A DNA stretch of 64,000 nucleotides, taken from assembly GCA_023392615.1 (NCBI GenBank), contig JAEVYT010000005.1, forward strand, positions 1-64,000, in the 5' to 3' direction. Below, piece after piece: positions 8,903 to 17,060 of the stretch (position 1 is its first letter; every line of letters begins with the position of its first letter). The DNA is from Bacillota bacterium (lineage in GTDB: Bacteria > Bacillota > Clostridia > Lachnospirales > Lachnospiraceae). A program made the position numbers and the translations under genes. Below the pieces are notes generated by a model. That model did not search any database. It saw nothing but the letters and a program-made list of their open reading frames with translations, and had not been told where the DNA came from.

Positions 8903-9388
8903 TTAAAAATCGTTTTTAAAGTAATCGTCTTTCTTTATATCTGCTATATGTGCCAGACGTATATTAGCCGGAATACTATCCCCTTTTAAACTATTCGTCT
9001 CTATGTCACTCCATTTTTTCTCATATTGGTAATACAAATCGTTTATCTCCTGTTCCGTCATTGAACCATTCGCCACATAAAACCATTTTGATTCTATCTC
9101 GTCACAAAGCAAGGTCATCTGATTTATCATCCCGTGTATTATTTCAATCCTTTTCTCATAAGAAAGAAGGGGTTTTACCGCAGTAATAACCTGGGATACC
9201 GCAATAATACCTGCCCACACAACAGGGAACTCCTTCCACACAGCCCATGCAGCAACTGCTCCCGAGGAGGTGATTGCGAGTAATATATTGATTGCCCTCT
9301 GTATCCAAATACATTGATTATAATATTCATTAATATATATTAAGCGGTATCGCTTATCCGTTAACTTTTTCCAATAACGTTCCTGCAT
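8903..9388 (-). CDS. SLATT-like two-helix membrane protein
   Basis: This 161-residue protein starts with an amphipathic segment (WKKLTDKRYRLIYINEYYNQCIW), followed by two closely spaced membrane helices (AINILLAITSSGAVAAWAVW and VVWAGIIAVSQVITAV) and a long C-terminal helical region. That order is like SLATT-domain proteins, which are thought to be membrane-active parts of bacterial conflict systems. The link is inference; similarity to other SMODS-associated proteins was not tested. It is transcribed with a proline-rich peptide gene. AAGGAGG lies upstream of the ATG. The unit is isolated between terminators, which suggests a stand-alone cassette. Confidence 0.6.
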   Translation of the reverse strand: MQERYWKKLTDKRYRLIYINEYYNQCIWIQRAINILLAITSSGAVAAWAVWKEFPVVWAGIIAVSQVITAVKPLLSYEKRIEIIHGMINQMTLLCDEIESKWFYVANGSMTEQEINDLYYQYEKKWSDIETNSLKGDSIPANIRLAHIADIKKDDYFKNDF

Positions 9389-9636
9389 AATGCTCCTCCT
9401 TTCTACTCCAATATATTCACCAAAAATCGATATCGTTCGTCAGTTAGTGAATATCCTGTATAACATAGATAAGGTTATTCAAATGATGTACTAAAAAATG
9501 CGTTTTGCCATAGGCAGATAAATGCAATACGTATGTATGCGTTTCGCGTCGTGTGCGCATCCTTCGTTGAGTGATTATAGTGTATAGGATTCAAAAGCTT
9601 TATAACTTTACAATAACAAGGTATTTCCTATAGAAC
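9389..9636 (-). promoter_or_regulatory. Upstream region of the SLATT-like gene
   Basis: On the minus strand a TATAAT (9574-9579) could serve as -10. Between it and the gene is a run with three similar blocks of the form ATGCGTTT/ATGCAATA (9498-9543) around an ATACGTAT centre, which could bind a regulator. Nothing else is recognised. Confidence 0.3.
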
Positions 9637-9668
9637 AAAAAAGCACGCCATATATGCGTGCTTTTTTT
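9637..9668. terminator. Bidirectional terminator
   Basis: The arms AAAAAAGCACGC and GCGTGCTTTTTT pair around a short loop. The T-run lies on both strands, so it can stop transcripts from the recR unit on the minus strand. Confidence 0.8.
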
Positions 9669-9723
9669 GATACCAAAATTAAATTATTATTGTTATTAAT
9701 ATCTAATAGAGCAATATGTAAAG

Positions 9724-9786
9724 GGGCTGACACACCGAGAAATACAACATCTAAAAAGGGTGAATGATTTCTCGGTGTGTCAGCCC
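9724..9786. repeat. Perfect 20-bp inverted repeat after the recR unit
   Basis: The arms 9724-9743 and 9767-9786 are exact inverted copies with a 23-nt loop. The hairpin lies just past the last gene of the dnaX-recR side on the minus strand and ahead of the intrinsic terminator at 9637. It lacks a T-run, so it may protect or help end the transcript rather than terminate by itself. Confidence 0.7.
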
Positions 9787-9794
9787 GATCATAC

Positions 9795-9977
9795 CTATAT
9801 CTGTTTTCTAACTATTTTGTATTCGTCTTGGAATTGATAATGCGGACAGCTAAATTGGCTGTAGCTTAAGAATCTGCCCATATCATCCTCATCGAGATTG
9901 ACTTGACATTCATAGCAATCATATTCCTCGTCATACACATAATTCATGCAGCTGTCACAGCTTGTTATACCTGCCAT
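9795..9977 (-). CDS. Small cysteine-rich DUF6472-like protein
   Basis: This 60-residue acidic protein contains five cysteines arranged as CDSC near the start, CYEC in the middle and a last one in FSCPHY. The pattern suggests a small zinc-binding domain and fits DUF6472, a family seen in Lachnospiraceae. It starts 13 bp after recR on the same strand, so it shares the recR transcript. Function is unknown. Confidence 0.7.
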   Translation of the reverse strand: MAGITSCDSCMNYVYDEEYDCYECQVNLDEDDMGRFLSYSQFSCPHYQFQDEYKIVRKQI

Positions 9978-9989
9978 ATCATACTCCTA

Positions 9990-10586
9990 TCACAGTTCCA
10001 CTCTACCTTCAAATGCTCGAAGCAACGTAACCTCGTCTATGTATTCGAGGTCTCCGCCCACCGGAATACCGCTGGCAATTCGGCTCACCTTGATGCCTGC
10101 CGGTTTGATCAGCTTACTTAAGTACATCGCTGTTGCTTCACCTTCTAAACTCGAGTTGGTAGCGATAATCACTTCATCAACATCGCCTTGAAGACGCAGC
10201 ATCAGCTCTTTAAGCTTGATATCCGCAGGCCCAATGCCAAGCATCGGAGAGATTGCCCCGTGCAGAACATGGTATACTCCGTCAAACTTGCCGGTTTTTT
10301 CATAAGCCGCCAGATCTCTCGGATTCTCAACTACCATAATAAGCTTTTTATTTCTGGTAGGAGATGAACAAATCGGACAAAGCTCTTTATCCGTAAGGGT
10401 CAAACATTCCTTACAATACTGGATATTCTTCTTCGCCTCTACGATTGAATCCGCAAGGCTACCCACCTGTTCCTCTGACATATTGATGATATGAAACGCG
10501 AGTCTTTGCGCTGTCTTCGCTCCAACTCCCGGAAGTCTTGATAATTCCTCTATTAACTTGGTTATTTGCCTGCTATAGTAATCCAT
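9990..10586 (-). CDS. recR: Recombination mediator RecR
   Basis: RecR acts with RecO and RecF to load RecA onto gapped DNA. The 198-residue protein shows all family parts: the helix-hairpin-helix LIEELSRLPGVGAKTAQRLAFH, the zinc finger CKEC...CPIC (residues 57-75) and the Toprim domain with VVENPRDLAAYEKT and VLHGAISPMLGIGP. Length is normal. The ATG shares one base with the stop codon of ybaB (TAATG), so translation is coupled. The order dnaX-ybaB-recR is the usual one in Firmicutes. Confidence 0.97.
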   Translation of the reverse strand: MDYYSRQITKLIEELSRLPGVGAKTAQRLAFHIINMSEEQVGSLADSIVEAKKNIQYCKECLTLTDKELCPICSSPTRNKKLIMVVENPRDLAAYEKTGKFDGVYHVLHGAISPMLGIGPADIKLKELMLRLQGDVDEVIIATNSSLEGEATAMYLSKLIKPAGIKVSRIASGIPVGGDLEYIDEVTLLRAFEGRVEL

Positions 10587-10939
10587 TAGAAAGGAAAGCC
10601 TCCAAGACCGTTAAGTCCACCTGTGATTTGACCCATAACAGAAGAGGATTCCTCTTCCATTTTACGAAGTGCTTCATTTGCTGCTGCCACAATTAGATCC
10701 TCTAACATCTCGATATCGTCCGGATCAACTACTTCTTGAGAAAGTTTCACAGCTACGATTTCTTTTTTACCGGATACCTTAACAGTAACCGCACCGCCAC
10801 CAGCTGTTGCCTCATATTCCTTATCTTCAAGCTCCTTGGTCTTATCCTCCATCTGCTTTTGCATTCTCTGAGCCTGTTTCATTAAATTACCCATATTCCC
10901 CGGAACGCCTCCGCCCGGAAATCCACCTCTTTTAGCCAT
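10586..10939 (-). CDS. ybaB: YbaB/EbfC-family nucleoid-associated protein
   Basis: This small DNA-binding protein (117 residues) forms dimers that bind the nucleoid. The N-terminus is glycine-rich (RGGFPGGGVPGN), followed by the helical block MGNLMKQAQRMQKQMEDK, the strand block GGAVTVKVSGKKEIVAVKLS and the motif DPDDIEMLEDLIVAAANEAL. It lies between dnaX and recR, as in most Firmicutes. A spacer of about 107 bp separates it from dnaX. The stop overlaps the recR start. Confidence 0.95.
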   Translation of the reverse strand: MAKRGGFPGGGVPGNMGNLMKQAQRMQKQMEDKTKELEDKEYEATAGGGAVTVKVSGKKEIVAVKLSQEVVDPDDIEMLEDLIVAAANEALRKMEEESSSVMGQITGGLNGLGGFPF

Positions 10940-11046
10940 ATTCTTAAACTCCTTTCAAATCGTTACATTTAATTTTATATTCCTATTATAATAATACAAC
11001 TATATTGTTTATTGTATCCTTATTTTATTAGAATCGTAAGAAAATA

Positions 11047-12627
11047 TTACTCGTACTCAATTGGTACCTTAATAATCTTAGATAAGTCAGGAACCTCGTT
11101 CATCTTATCTTTGTTGCGATCAAGATATCTGGTGTTGATCTGAACCTTCTTTTGAATCAGTTGACTAATAGTATCCTTAATCAACTGCATGTGATTTTCT
11201 CGATCTAACATATCCTTATCATAAGGATCTTTGACAACCAGCAACAATGCATTGCCATCCACACTAAGTGTTACGCTGTTTAGGATTATCCCTAGCGATG
11301 GAGATTTCTTTGAAATCTGTGTTACGATATTCCTCCACTTGGTCGCCGCTTCCTTCACATCCTCCGGAACTGCATCCGGTAAAATGGTTGGTGGTGCCTC
11401 CTCTACCTGTGGCTCCTGCTCCGTGGTTGAAGCACTTGCAGCCTGTGTAACATTCGCGCTAACTACCACGCCTTTCTCAAGCTTTTCCTCCAGTAGGCGT
11501 AGACGTGCATTCACTGCTTCCAGGTTCTGTTCCATCTCCGGCTTACATAGCTTAATCAGTGCAATTTCTACCATAACTTTCTTTCTAGTAGCATATCGTA
11601 CCTGATTGGATAGCTCAGAAAATATTCTGATGTACCGTATTAGTGACTGTTCGTCAATCCGGTTTGCCTCCTGCTTTAACACCTCAAGATTCTCAGTCGA
11701 GATCTCAAATACAACCTCCGATACATCTGCAGTTGTCTTGATTAGCAAAAGATTTCTCATATACCAGATAAAATCTATCGTAAATTGTCCCAGCTCTCGC
11801 CCGAGATTTTCAATCTCTTCTAACAACTTTATACATGCTGCAACGTCCTGTGAGCGGATAAACCCAAGTAGTCTTGCATACACCTGCGTATCCACAGCAC
11901 CCAGTACCTCTAACACATTATCATAAGTTAATTTCTTCCCCAGATAAAATGAGATACACTGATCCAGCAAGCTTAAGGCATCACGCATGGAACCGTCCGC
12001 CACTCTTGCGACATAGCGAAGTGCCTTCTCCTCTGCCTCAATATTCTCCGTATTCATCAGCTCTACCAATCGATCGGTAATTGTATCGATTGTAATACGT
12101 CTGAAATCATATCTCTGACATCTTGATAGGATTGTAATTGGAATCTTATGAACCTCCGTTGTAGCCAGAATAAAGATAACATAAGACGGCGGCTCTTCAA
12201 TTGTTTTAAGAAGTGCATTGAACGCTCCCGGCGATAACATATGAACCTCGTCTATAATATAAACTTTAAATCTACCTTCCGTCGGAGAATATCTTACTTC
12301 TTCCACAATCTCACGTACATTATCCACGCCATTGTTGGAGGCAGCGTCGATTTCGATCACATTCATAGAATTGCCTGTAGCGATACTCTTGCACATCTTG
12401 CATTCATTACAGGGATTTCCATCCACCGGGTGCTCGCAGTTAACAACCTTCGCCATCAATTTTGCAATCGTTGTCTTACCGGTTCCTCTGGTTCCACAGA
12501 ACAGATAAGCATGTCCGATTCGATCGGCCTTAACCTGATTTTTTAATGTAGTTACTATATGTTCCTGTCCTTTCACATCCAAGAAATTGTCCGGACGGAA
12601 CTTTCTATAAAGCGCCGTATATGACAT
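11047..12627 (-). CDS. dnaX: DNA polymerase III subunit gamma/tau
   Basis: This is the clamp-loader ATPase of the replisome. In order, the 526-residue protein has the start YTALYRKFRPDNF, the Walker A motif GTRGTGKTT (residues 45-53), a four-cysteine zinc module (C-x8-C-x2-C-x2-C), the Walker B block IIDEVHML, the arginine finger region SRCQRYDF, domain III, and a C-terminal tau region rich in E and P that binds other polymerase subunits. The length suggests only the long form; I did not find an obvious slippery site. The stop of the HD-GYP gene lies 15 bp upstream on the same strand. Confidence 0.97.
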   Translation of the reverse strand: MSYTALYRKFRPDNFLDVKGQEHIVTTLKNQVKADRIGHAYLFCGTRGTGKTTIAKLMAKVVNCEHPVDGNPCNECKMCKSIATGNSMNVIEIDAASNNGVDNVREIVEEVRYSPTEGRFKVYIIDEVHMLSPGAFNALLKTIEEPPSYVIFILATTEVHKIPITILSRCQRYDFRRITIDTITDRLVELMNTENIEAEEKALRYVARVADGSMRDALSLLDQCISFYLGKKLTYDNVLEVLGAVDTQVYARLLGFIRSQDVAACIKLLEEIENLGRELGQFTIDFIWYMRNLLLIKTTADVSEVVFEISTENLEVLKQEANRIDEQSLIRYIRIFSELSNQVRYATRKKVMVEIALIKLCKPEMEQNLEAVNARLRLLEEKLEKGVVVSANVTQAASASTTEQEPQVEEAPPTILPDAVPEDVKEAATKWRNIVTQISKKSPSLGIILNSVTLSVDGNALLLVVKDPYDKDMLDRENHMQLIKDTISQLIQKKVQINTRYLDRNKDKMNEVPDLSKIIKVPIEYE

Positions 12628-12641
12628 AGGCTACTTCCTTT

Positions 12642-13670
12642 CTATCGTCTAGCGAATCTTGAAAAATTTAATTGTTCTTCAAAACGCTTATTTACCTTAA
12701 TAAATAAATCCACCAAGTCCGGGTCATAATAGGTTCCCCGTCCTTCCCTAATCATTTCTACTGCTTTCTCATGGGAATATGCCTGTTTATAGATTCGGTC
12801 AGAGGTAAGTGCATCGTATACATCTGCTATCGTAAGCATTCTCGCATAAAATGGAATCTCCTCACCCTTTAAACAGTCTGGGTACCCGCTTCCGTCCCAG
12901 CGTTCATGATGATAATAAGCCATGTCCCTTGCCAGGTACAGCCATTTTGACCCTCCTGTCTCCAGAATAATCTTGTCAAATGCCTGCTTTCCAAGAGTAG
13001 TATGTGTCTTCATATGCTCAAACTCGTCATAATCAAGCGTTGTCTCTTTACGCAGAATACCATCCAGAATCCCTATCTTCCCAATATCGTGAAGCATGGC
13101 GGAACGCACCACATCATGATAGTCTTCCTCCGATATGATATCCTTATACCGTTCCTCCTGATAAGCCTCATTTAGAAGGATCTTAAAGTACTTCGTAGTA
13201 TTCTTCAGATGATCTCCCGTATCCATATCCCTGCATTCCATAAGCTCTGCAAAGATAACTGAGATCTCCTCTTCATAGGTGTCCGCATAGTTTTTTCGCT
13301 TACGAAGATTGGCCAGTTGCATCAGGGTATTGACCCTATGAAGCAATAACTGAGGGGTAACTGGCATCGTCAAAAAATCATCCACACCATCCAAGAGCGC
13401 ACGCTTCTCCACATCTTCCATCAATTCCTTCGCAAGAAATAGAATGGGTTTATGTTGTACCCGTGGAATTCTTCGTAGAATATCATAGGTACGGAATGCT
13501 TTAGTATCTCCTGCCTCAATCGTAAGCAAAAAAGCATCCACAGGGTTACTCTTAAAATATGGTAGAAGTTTATCATCCTCCGGTAGTGGCAGCACCTGAT
13601 GATACTCCTTCAAAACATTCTCCGAAAACTGATATAATTCATCTTCAAAATGTGCTATGAATATATGCAT
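12642..13670 (-). CDS. HD-GYP protein with degenerate receiver domain
   Basis: This 342-residue protein has an N-terminal receiver-like part (residues 1-120) and a C-terminal HD-GYP domain (residues 135-325). The HD-GYP motifs are intact: MLHDIGKIGI, HHERWDGSGYP and ARMLTIADVYDALTSDR, so it should hydrolyse cyclic di-GMP or a related dinucleotide. In the receiver the usual phosphorylated aspartate is absent (FLLTIEAG where LLDxxMPG is expected) and the usual conserved lysine before proline reads MPVTP. It is therefore probably not switched by phosphorylation. It lies 15 bp upstream of dnaX with no promoter space, so it may share the transcript. Confidence 0.85.
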   Translation of the reverse strand: MHIFIAHFEDELYQFSENVLKEYHQVLPLPEDDKLLPYFKSNPVDAFLLTIEAGDTKAFRTYDILRRIPRVQHKPILFLAKELMEDVEKRALLDGVDDFLTMPVTPQLLLHRVNTLMQLANLRKRKNYADTYEEEISVIFAELMECRDMDTGDHLKNTTKYFKILLNEAYQEERYKDIISEEDYHDVVRSAMLHDIGKIGILDGILRKETTLDYDEFEHMKTHTTLGKQAFDKIILETGGSKWLYLARDMAYYHHERWDGSGYPDCLKGEEIPFYARMLTIADVYDALTSDRIYKQAYSHEKAVEMIREGRGTYYDPDLVDLFIKVNKRFEEQLNFSRFARR

Positions 13671-13857
13671 CCATCCGCCACCCCCTTATAAAACAGATTT
13701 GGCTCACTTACGCGATATTATACCATAGCTCTGTTTTTAAAACAATGATTTGTGTTGTCTACTCATATCGGTATCCACGTTTAAAATGCTTTCACTTTAA
13801 AAGCATGTTAATTATTCTTGTCCTCATCACAGGTCGGTATGTTACACAAAACAAATA

Positions 13858-14688
13858 TTAGTCAAAGGTTTTTTGAAAATGTTGATAATCCTTCTGGGTC
13901 TTCCACTCCCCGCCCCAGGTAAAACCTTTCTTAATAAATGCACGGTAAATAACGTCATCCTTCTTAATGTAATATGGATTATCCAGAGAACGATCCGCAT
14001 ACTTCATACCATTAACAGGAGTGATTACAGTTTTGCCATTATGCTCTCTTACATACGGATTATAGAGAGGATTTATATCAATCGCCAAACCATAACTGTG
14101 TAACGATATTTTCTTCGTCCCATCAATGTTACGATAATTGAAGGAGGAAGTATTGTTCGCTGCCATAGATTCATCATCGTCCGCATTGTAATTGTCCACA
14201 AGCTCGATCCGCTCAATCGGGTACTTCTTCTCATATAACTCCTGAAATATATCAACAATATCTGATGCTATCTTGCGATTTACAATCAATTCTCCCCTGT
14301 GAGATTGGTTATCAAAGCCCCAGTAGAGAACCGTGACATATCGAAGATCCTCCATGGGTACATCACATTTTTCTCCATACGATTTGCCCACTATTCTCAT
14401 TTTCACTGAAGCCGGTATTATCTCATAGTAAAATTCAGCTTTCTTCTGATTCGATACCTCCATGGATTGCTCCTCCTTATTCCCATGAAATATTTGCTTT
14501 GTAGACTTTGTAATGGTAGGCGTTGGGGTAGAAATAGCCTTCACCGCTTTATTTATAGTGGGCGATAATGTAGTATTTCTCCCGTCTCTACTATCCTGTT
14601 TTGCCACAGTCTTATCCTTAGGTAAAAGGTTTAGAACAAGTAGGACCATAGCAAATAGAAATCCTATTGCAATAATCGTCTTACGCAT
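13858..14688 (-). CDS. Secreted M15-family peptidase
   Basis: This 276-residue exported protein has an N-terminal signal anchor (IIAIGFLFAMVLLVLNLLP), a low-complexity stretch rich in T, P and K, and a C-terminal M15 (VanY/CwlK-like) domain. The zinc ligands are visible: SLHSYGLAIDINP carries the His and Asp, and DYQHFQ near the C-terminus carries the last His. Such enzymes are DD- or LD-carboxypeptidases or endopeptidases that trim peptidoglycan. It is followed on the same strand by the HD-GYP gene after 187 bp. Substrate cannot be read from the sequence. Confidence 0.85.
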   Translation of the reverse strand: MRKTIIAIGFLFAMVLLVLNLLPKDKTVAKQDSRDGRNTTLSPTINKAVKAISTPTPTITKSTKQIFHGNKEEQSMEVSNQKKAEFYYEIIPASVKMRIVGKSYGEKCDVPMEDLRYVTVLYWGFDNQSHRGELIVNRKIASDIVDIFQELYEKKYPIERIELVDNYNADDDESMAANNTSSFNYRNIDGTKKISLHSYGLAIDINPLYNPYVREHNGKTVITPVNGMKYADRSLDNPYYIKKDDVIYRAFIKKGFTWGGEWKTQKDYQHFQKTFD

Positions 14689-14727
14689 AAGCCACCAAGT
14701 CTTTCTCCCTTCAGAATCCGGAGTATC

Positions 14728-15000
14728 TTAATCATCTTCTTCAATCACATGTATCTCCAGATAATCAAAATCAATCGCTTCTATAAAATTATCCTTGGTA
14801 AATCTTGTCTTATCATGTTTTCTAAAATCTTCTACAGTAACATTTAGCCAAATCGGCTTTGACAAATCATATGTATTGCAGATTTCATCTATGGCCATAA
14901 AAACCTTTTGAGTTCTACGAACATCCTTACTGTCATTACACACTACCATATCCTTAACCATGCGGTTATCCTTAAAAACTTTTGCCCATAAACGAAACAT
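14728..15000 (-). CDS. Conserved small protein of unknown function
   Basis: This 90-residue soluble protein is not recognised. It is acidic at the C-terminus (HVIEEDD) and has no cysteines apart from two scattered ones, no membrane helix and no motif I can name. It lies 39 bp upstream of the M15 peptidase gene on the same strand, so the two are probably one unit. It resembles uncharacterised clostridial proteins of similar size, but that is memory of the pattern, not a search. Confidence 0.5.
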   Translation of the reverse strand: MFRLWAKVFKDNRMVKDMVVCNDSKDVRRTQKVFMAIDEICNTYDLSKPIWLNVTVEDFRKHDKTRFTKDNFIEAIDFDYLEIHVIEEDD

Positions 15001-15193
15001 GTTCCTATCCTCTCTTCACGGTATACTTCACATCAAAAAGCATTGCCAATCCCTGTCTCGCAGTATATAATTATGCTGAAAGGTTTGTTAATAAAAATGG
15101 TTGATGTGCTTACACATTACTAGTATTATATATGTTCTGCACATTATTCGTCAACCAAGCAATCCATTGAAGATAGATGAGAAGGAGATGCTA

Positions 15194-15709
15194 ATGGAGG
15201 GAAGCAAACGCAGGGAACAATTGATAAAAATAATAAAGGAGAATGGCGACCCCATCTCCGGAGGCGAGCTGTCCCGCATGCTTGGTGTTAGCCGCCAGGT
15301 AATTGTTCAGGATATCGCACTGCTGCGTGCAGCTGACATAAATATTATCGCTACCACGAGGGGATATCTACTGGTACAATCTGAATCCTCCATGGTCAAA
15401 AAGATATTTAAAGTAAAGCATACCAATGAGCAAATAGAGGATGAGTTATGCACCATCGTAGATAACGGGGGCAAGATACTGGATGTACTTGTAACGCATG
15501 AAATCTACGGAGATATCACTACTGCATTAATTATACGAAACAGGCAGGATGTTTATGATTTTGTAAAAAAGGTCCACGACAAAAAGATCATTCCCCTAAA
15601 GGAATTAACAGACGGTATCCACCGTCACACCGTAGAAGCGGAATCCCAGGAGATGATAGACCGAATCGAAAAAGCATTAAAGAAAAAAGGTTATCTGATG
15701 GAATCATAA
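15194..15709 (+). CDS. niaR: Transcriptional repressor NiaR (NadR-type)
   Basis: NiaR represses NAD and niacin uptake genes when niacin is bound. The 171-residue protein has an N-terminal HTH (GELSRMLGVSRQVIVQDIALLRAA) and a 3H domain whose conserved histidines appear in VLVTHEIYGD and DGIHRHT. I chose the ATG at 15194 because AAGGAG lies 7 nt upstream; the ATG two codons earlier touches the ribosome site and starts further upstream have none. There is no niacin gene beside it, so its targets are elsewhere. A bidirectional terminator follows. Confidence 0.9.
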   Translation: MEGSKRREQLIKIIKENGDPISGGELSRMLGVSRQVIVQDIALLRAADINIIATTRGYLLVQSESSMVKKIFKVKHTNEQIEDELCTIVDNGGKILDVLVTHEIYGDITTALIIRNRQDVYDFVKKVHDKKIIPLKELTDGIHRHTVEAESQEMIDRIEKALKKKGYLMES

Positions 15710-15758
15710 TAATAATTCGTATATCAAAAAACATATCTCTAAAGACATATATCAAAAG

Positions 15759-15807
15759 AAAAGCGAGTGGAACAATTCAAAAACCGAATTATTCTCACTC
15801 GCTTTTT
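15759..15807. terminator. Bidirectional terminator
   Basis: The arms AAAAGCGAGTG and CACTCGCTTTT enclose a smaller inner stem (AATTC/GAATT). The end T-run serves niaR on the plus strand and the A-run serves the SpoIIQ-like gene on the minus strand. Confidence 0.85.
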
Positions 15808-15813
15808 ATAAGC

Positions 15814-16656
15814 TTAATCTTTTAACAGCAACATAGGGTTAACAGGTTTAGAATTCTTCATAACCTCAAAGTATAAGTTGCTTCCTTCTACCACATAGTA
15901 GTTTGTTGGATTCGCAATCTTACCAATTACAGCACCCTTTTGAACAACATCGCCAACCTTTAAGGATACGCTCTTCTTATCAAGCTGTCCATAGGTAAGT
16001 GTGTACCCTGAGCCGATACCTACGGTAACAGTGTAACCGGTTTCATCATTCTTCGGTTCAATCTTCGTTACTACACCTCTAGCTGCGGATTTTACTTCCT
16101 TACCAACCTTTGCATCAATGATGATAGCAGGATTTACTTTATACTGCTTTAAGGTTGCATAAAATACGGTATGATCCATACTATAGTTCATAAGGACATT
16201 ACCGCTTACCGGCCATACCAATCCATCCGAAGTCTTAAAGGTCAACTTTGCTAATTCTGCTTTGTAATCATTTTTCACATTATTACCTGATGTTTGAACA
16301 GCATTTCCTTTGGTGTCGCCAACCTGTGGTTTGTTTGTACCGGTCTTGCCCTCGTTATAACCCTCGAGCTCTGCTGCATCATTATTCACCGGCTGGTTTT
16401 CATTTGTAATAGGATTCTTTGTTTGATCATTTGTAGGTGCCTTTGTTACCGGCTTATTGTCAGCCACTTGACTATTATCATTCTTGGCTGTGTCCGAGTC
16501 GTTCAGATTGACATAATTCTGATCACTTTGTTTTGCTGACAACTGTGATCCGATGATGGCAACTGCCGCGATCGCAACTACACCGATAAACAATAACACA
16601 TAATACCCTTTTCCCTTGAAAAACTCACTAAATTTGTTCTTCTTCACTGTAATCAC
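15814..16656 (-). CDS. SpoIIQ-like M23 protein with missing zinc ligands
   Basis: This 280-residue protein has a membrane helix (VLLFIGVVAIAAVAIIGSQL), an N/Q/T/K-rich linker and a C-terminal LytM/M23 domain starting at LVWPVSGNVLMNYSMDH. It looks like SpoIIQ, the forespore membrane protein that joins SpoIIIAH across the intermembrane space. The first His of the zinc site (HxxxD) is absent (NPAIIIDAKVG) and the HxH near the end reads NLYFEV, so it should lack peptidase activity. Loss of zinc ligands is known in Bacillus SpoIIQ but clostridial forms are often intact. It could also be another envelope-tethered LytM factor. The forespore role is inferred. Confidence 0.7.
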   Translation of the reverse strand: MITVKKNKFSEFFKGKGYYVLLFIGVVAIAAVAIIGSQLSAKQSDQNYVNLNDSDTAKNDNSQVADNKPVTKAPTNDQTKNPITNENQPVNNDAAELEGYNEGKTGTNKPQVGDTKGNAVQTSGNNVKNDYKAELAKLTFKTSDGLVWPVSGNVLMNYSMDHTVFYATLKQYKVNPAIIIDAKVGKEVKSAARGVVTKIEPKNDETGYTVTVGIGSGYTLTYGQLDKKSVSLKVGDVVQKGAVIGKIANPTNYYVVEGSNLYFEVMKNSKPVNPMLLLKD

Positions 16657-16876
16657 CTCATCAATATTCTCTCTGTAAAAAATTTATTTATACGTTTTCC
16701 ATACACCTAGTTGAATTATTTTCTTCCCCTAGCAATGCGTATGAGGTTACACTTCGTTTTTCCTCGGTTGGCTTTCCTTAGAAACAAAGTTGTAATTTAC
16801 ATACCTTATTATTTCCATTTAAACAAATTTTAGTCTCAGATAAATTACAATTTTGAATAAATTTGGTCGAATTGGG
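16657..16876. promoter_or_regulatory. Gap between the SpoIIQ-like gene and tRNA-Gly
   Basis: This stretch carries the promoter of the minus-strand SpoIIQ-like gene and the region ahead of the tRNA promoter. It is AT-rich with several T-runs. I see no other element in it. Confidence 0.3.
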
Positions 16877-16904
16877 TTGACAATTTATGCCACTTGAGTA
16901 AAAT
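16877..16904 (+). promoter_or_regulatory. tRNA-Gly promoter
   Basis: A perfect -35 TTGACA (16877-16882), a 16-bp spacer and -10 TAAAAT (16899-16904) sit just upstream of the tRNA. Transcription would begin near 16911. Confidence 0.8.
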
Positions 16905-16912
16905 TGAGTTAT

Positions 16913-16983
16913 GCGGATATAGTTTAATGGCAGAACGCGAGCTTCCCAAGCTTGCAGTGCGGGTTCGATTCCCGTTATCCGCT
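16913..16983 (+). tRNA. tRNA-Gly (anticodon CCC)
   Basis: The 71-nt sequence folds as a normal tRNA. The acceptor arms GCGGATA and TATCCGC pair, the anticodon loop is TTCCCAA with anticodon CCC, and the T-loop is TTCGATT. The CCA end is not encoded. It is transcribed from its own promoter and is followed by a strong terminator. Its 3' end is repeated twice downstream, which marks it as a likely integration site. Confidence 0.95.
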
Positions 16984-16985
16984 GT

Positions 16986-17036
16986 AAAGAATAGAGGGTT
17001 ATGGCACCGCCTAGGTGACATAACCCTCTATTCTTT
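16986..17036 (+). terminator. Terminator of tRNA-Gly
   Basis: A perfect 18-bp stem (arms 16986-17003 and 17019-17036) has AGAATAGAGGGTTATG in the left arm and ends in TTCTTTT. It lies directly after the tRNA. Confidence 0.9.
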
Positions 17037-17060
17037 TATGTAATAATATAAGTGAAGCTG

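Noticed and set aside
11231..11605. A 124-codon plus-strand frame within dnaX
   Set aside because: It is antisense to a well-supported gene and has no ribosome site or protein-like motif.
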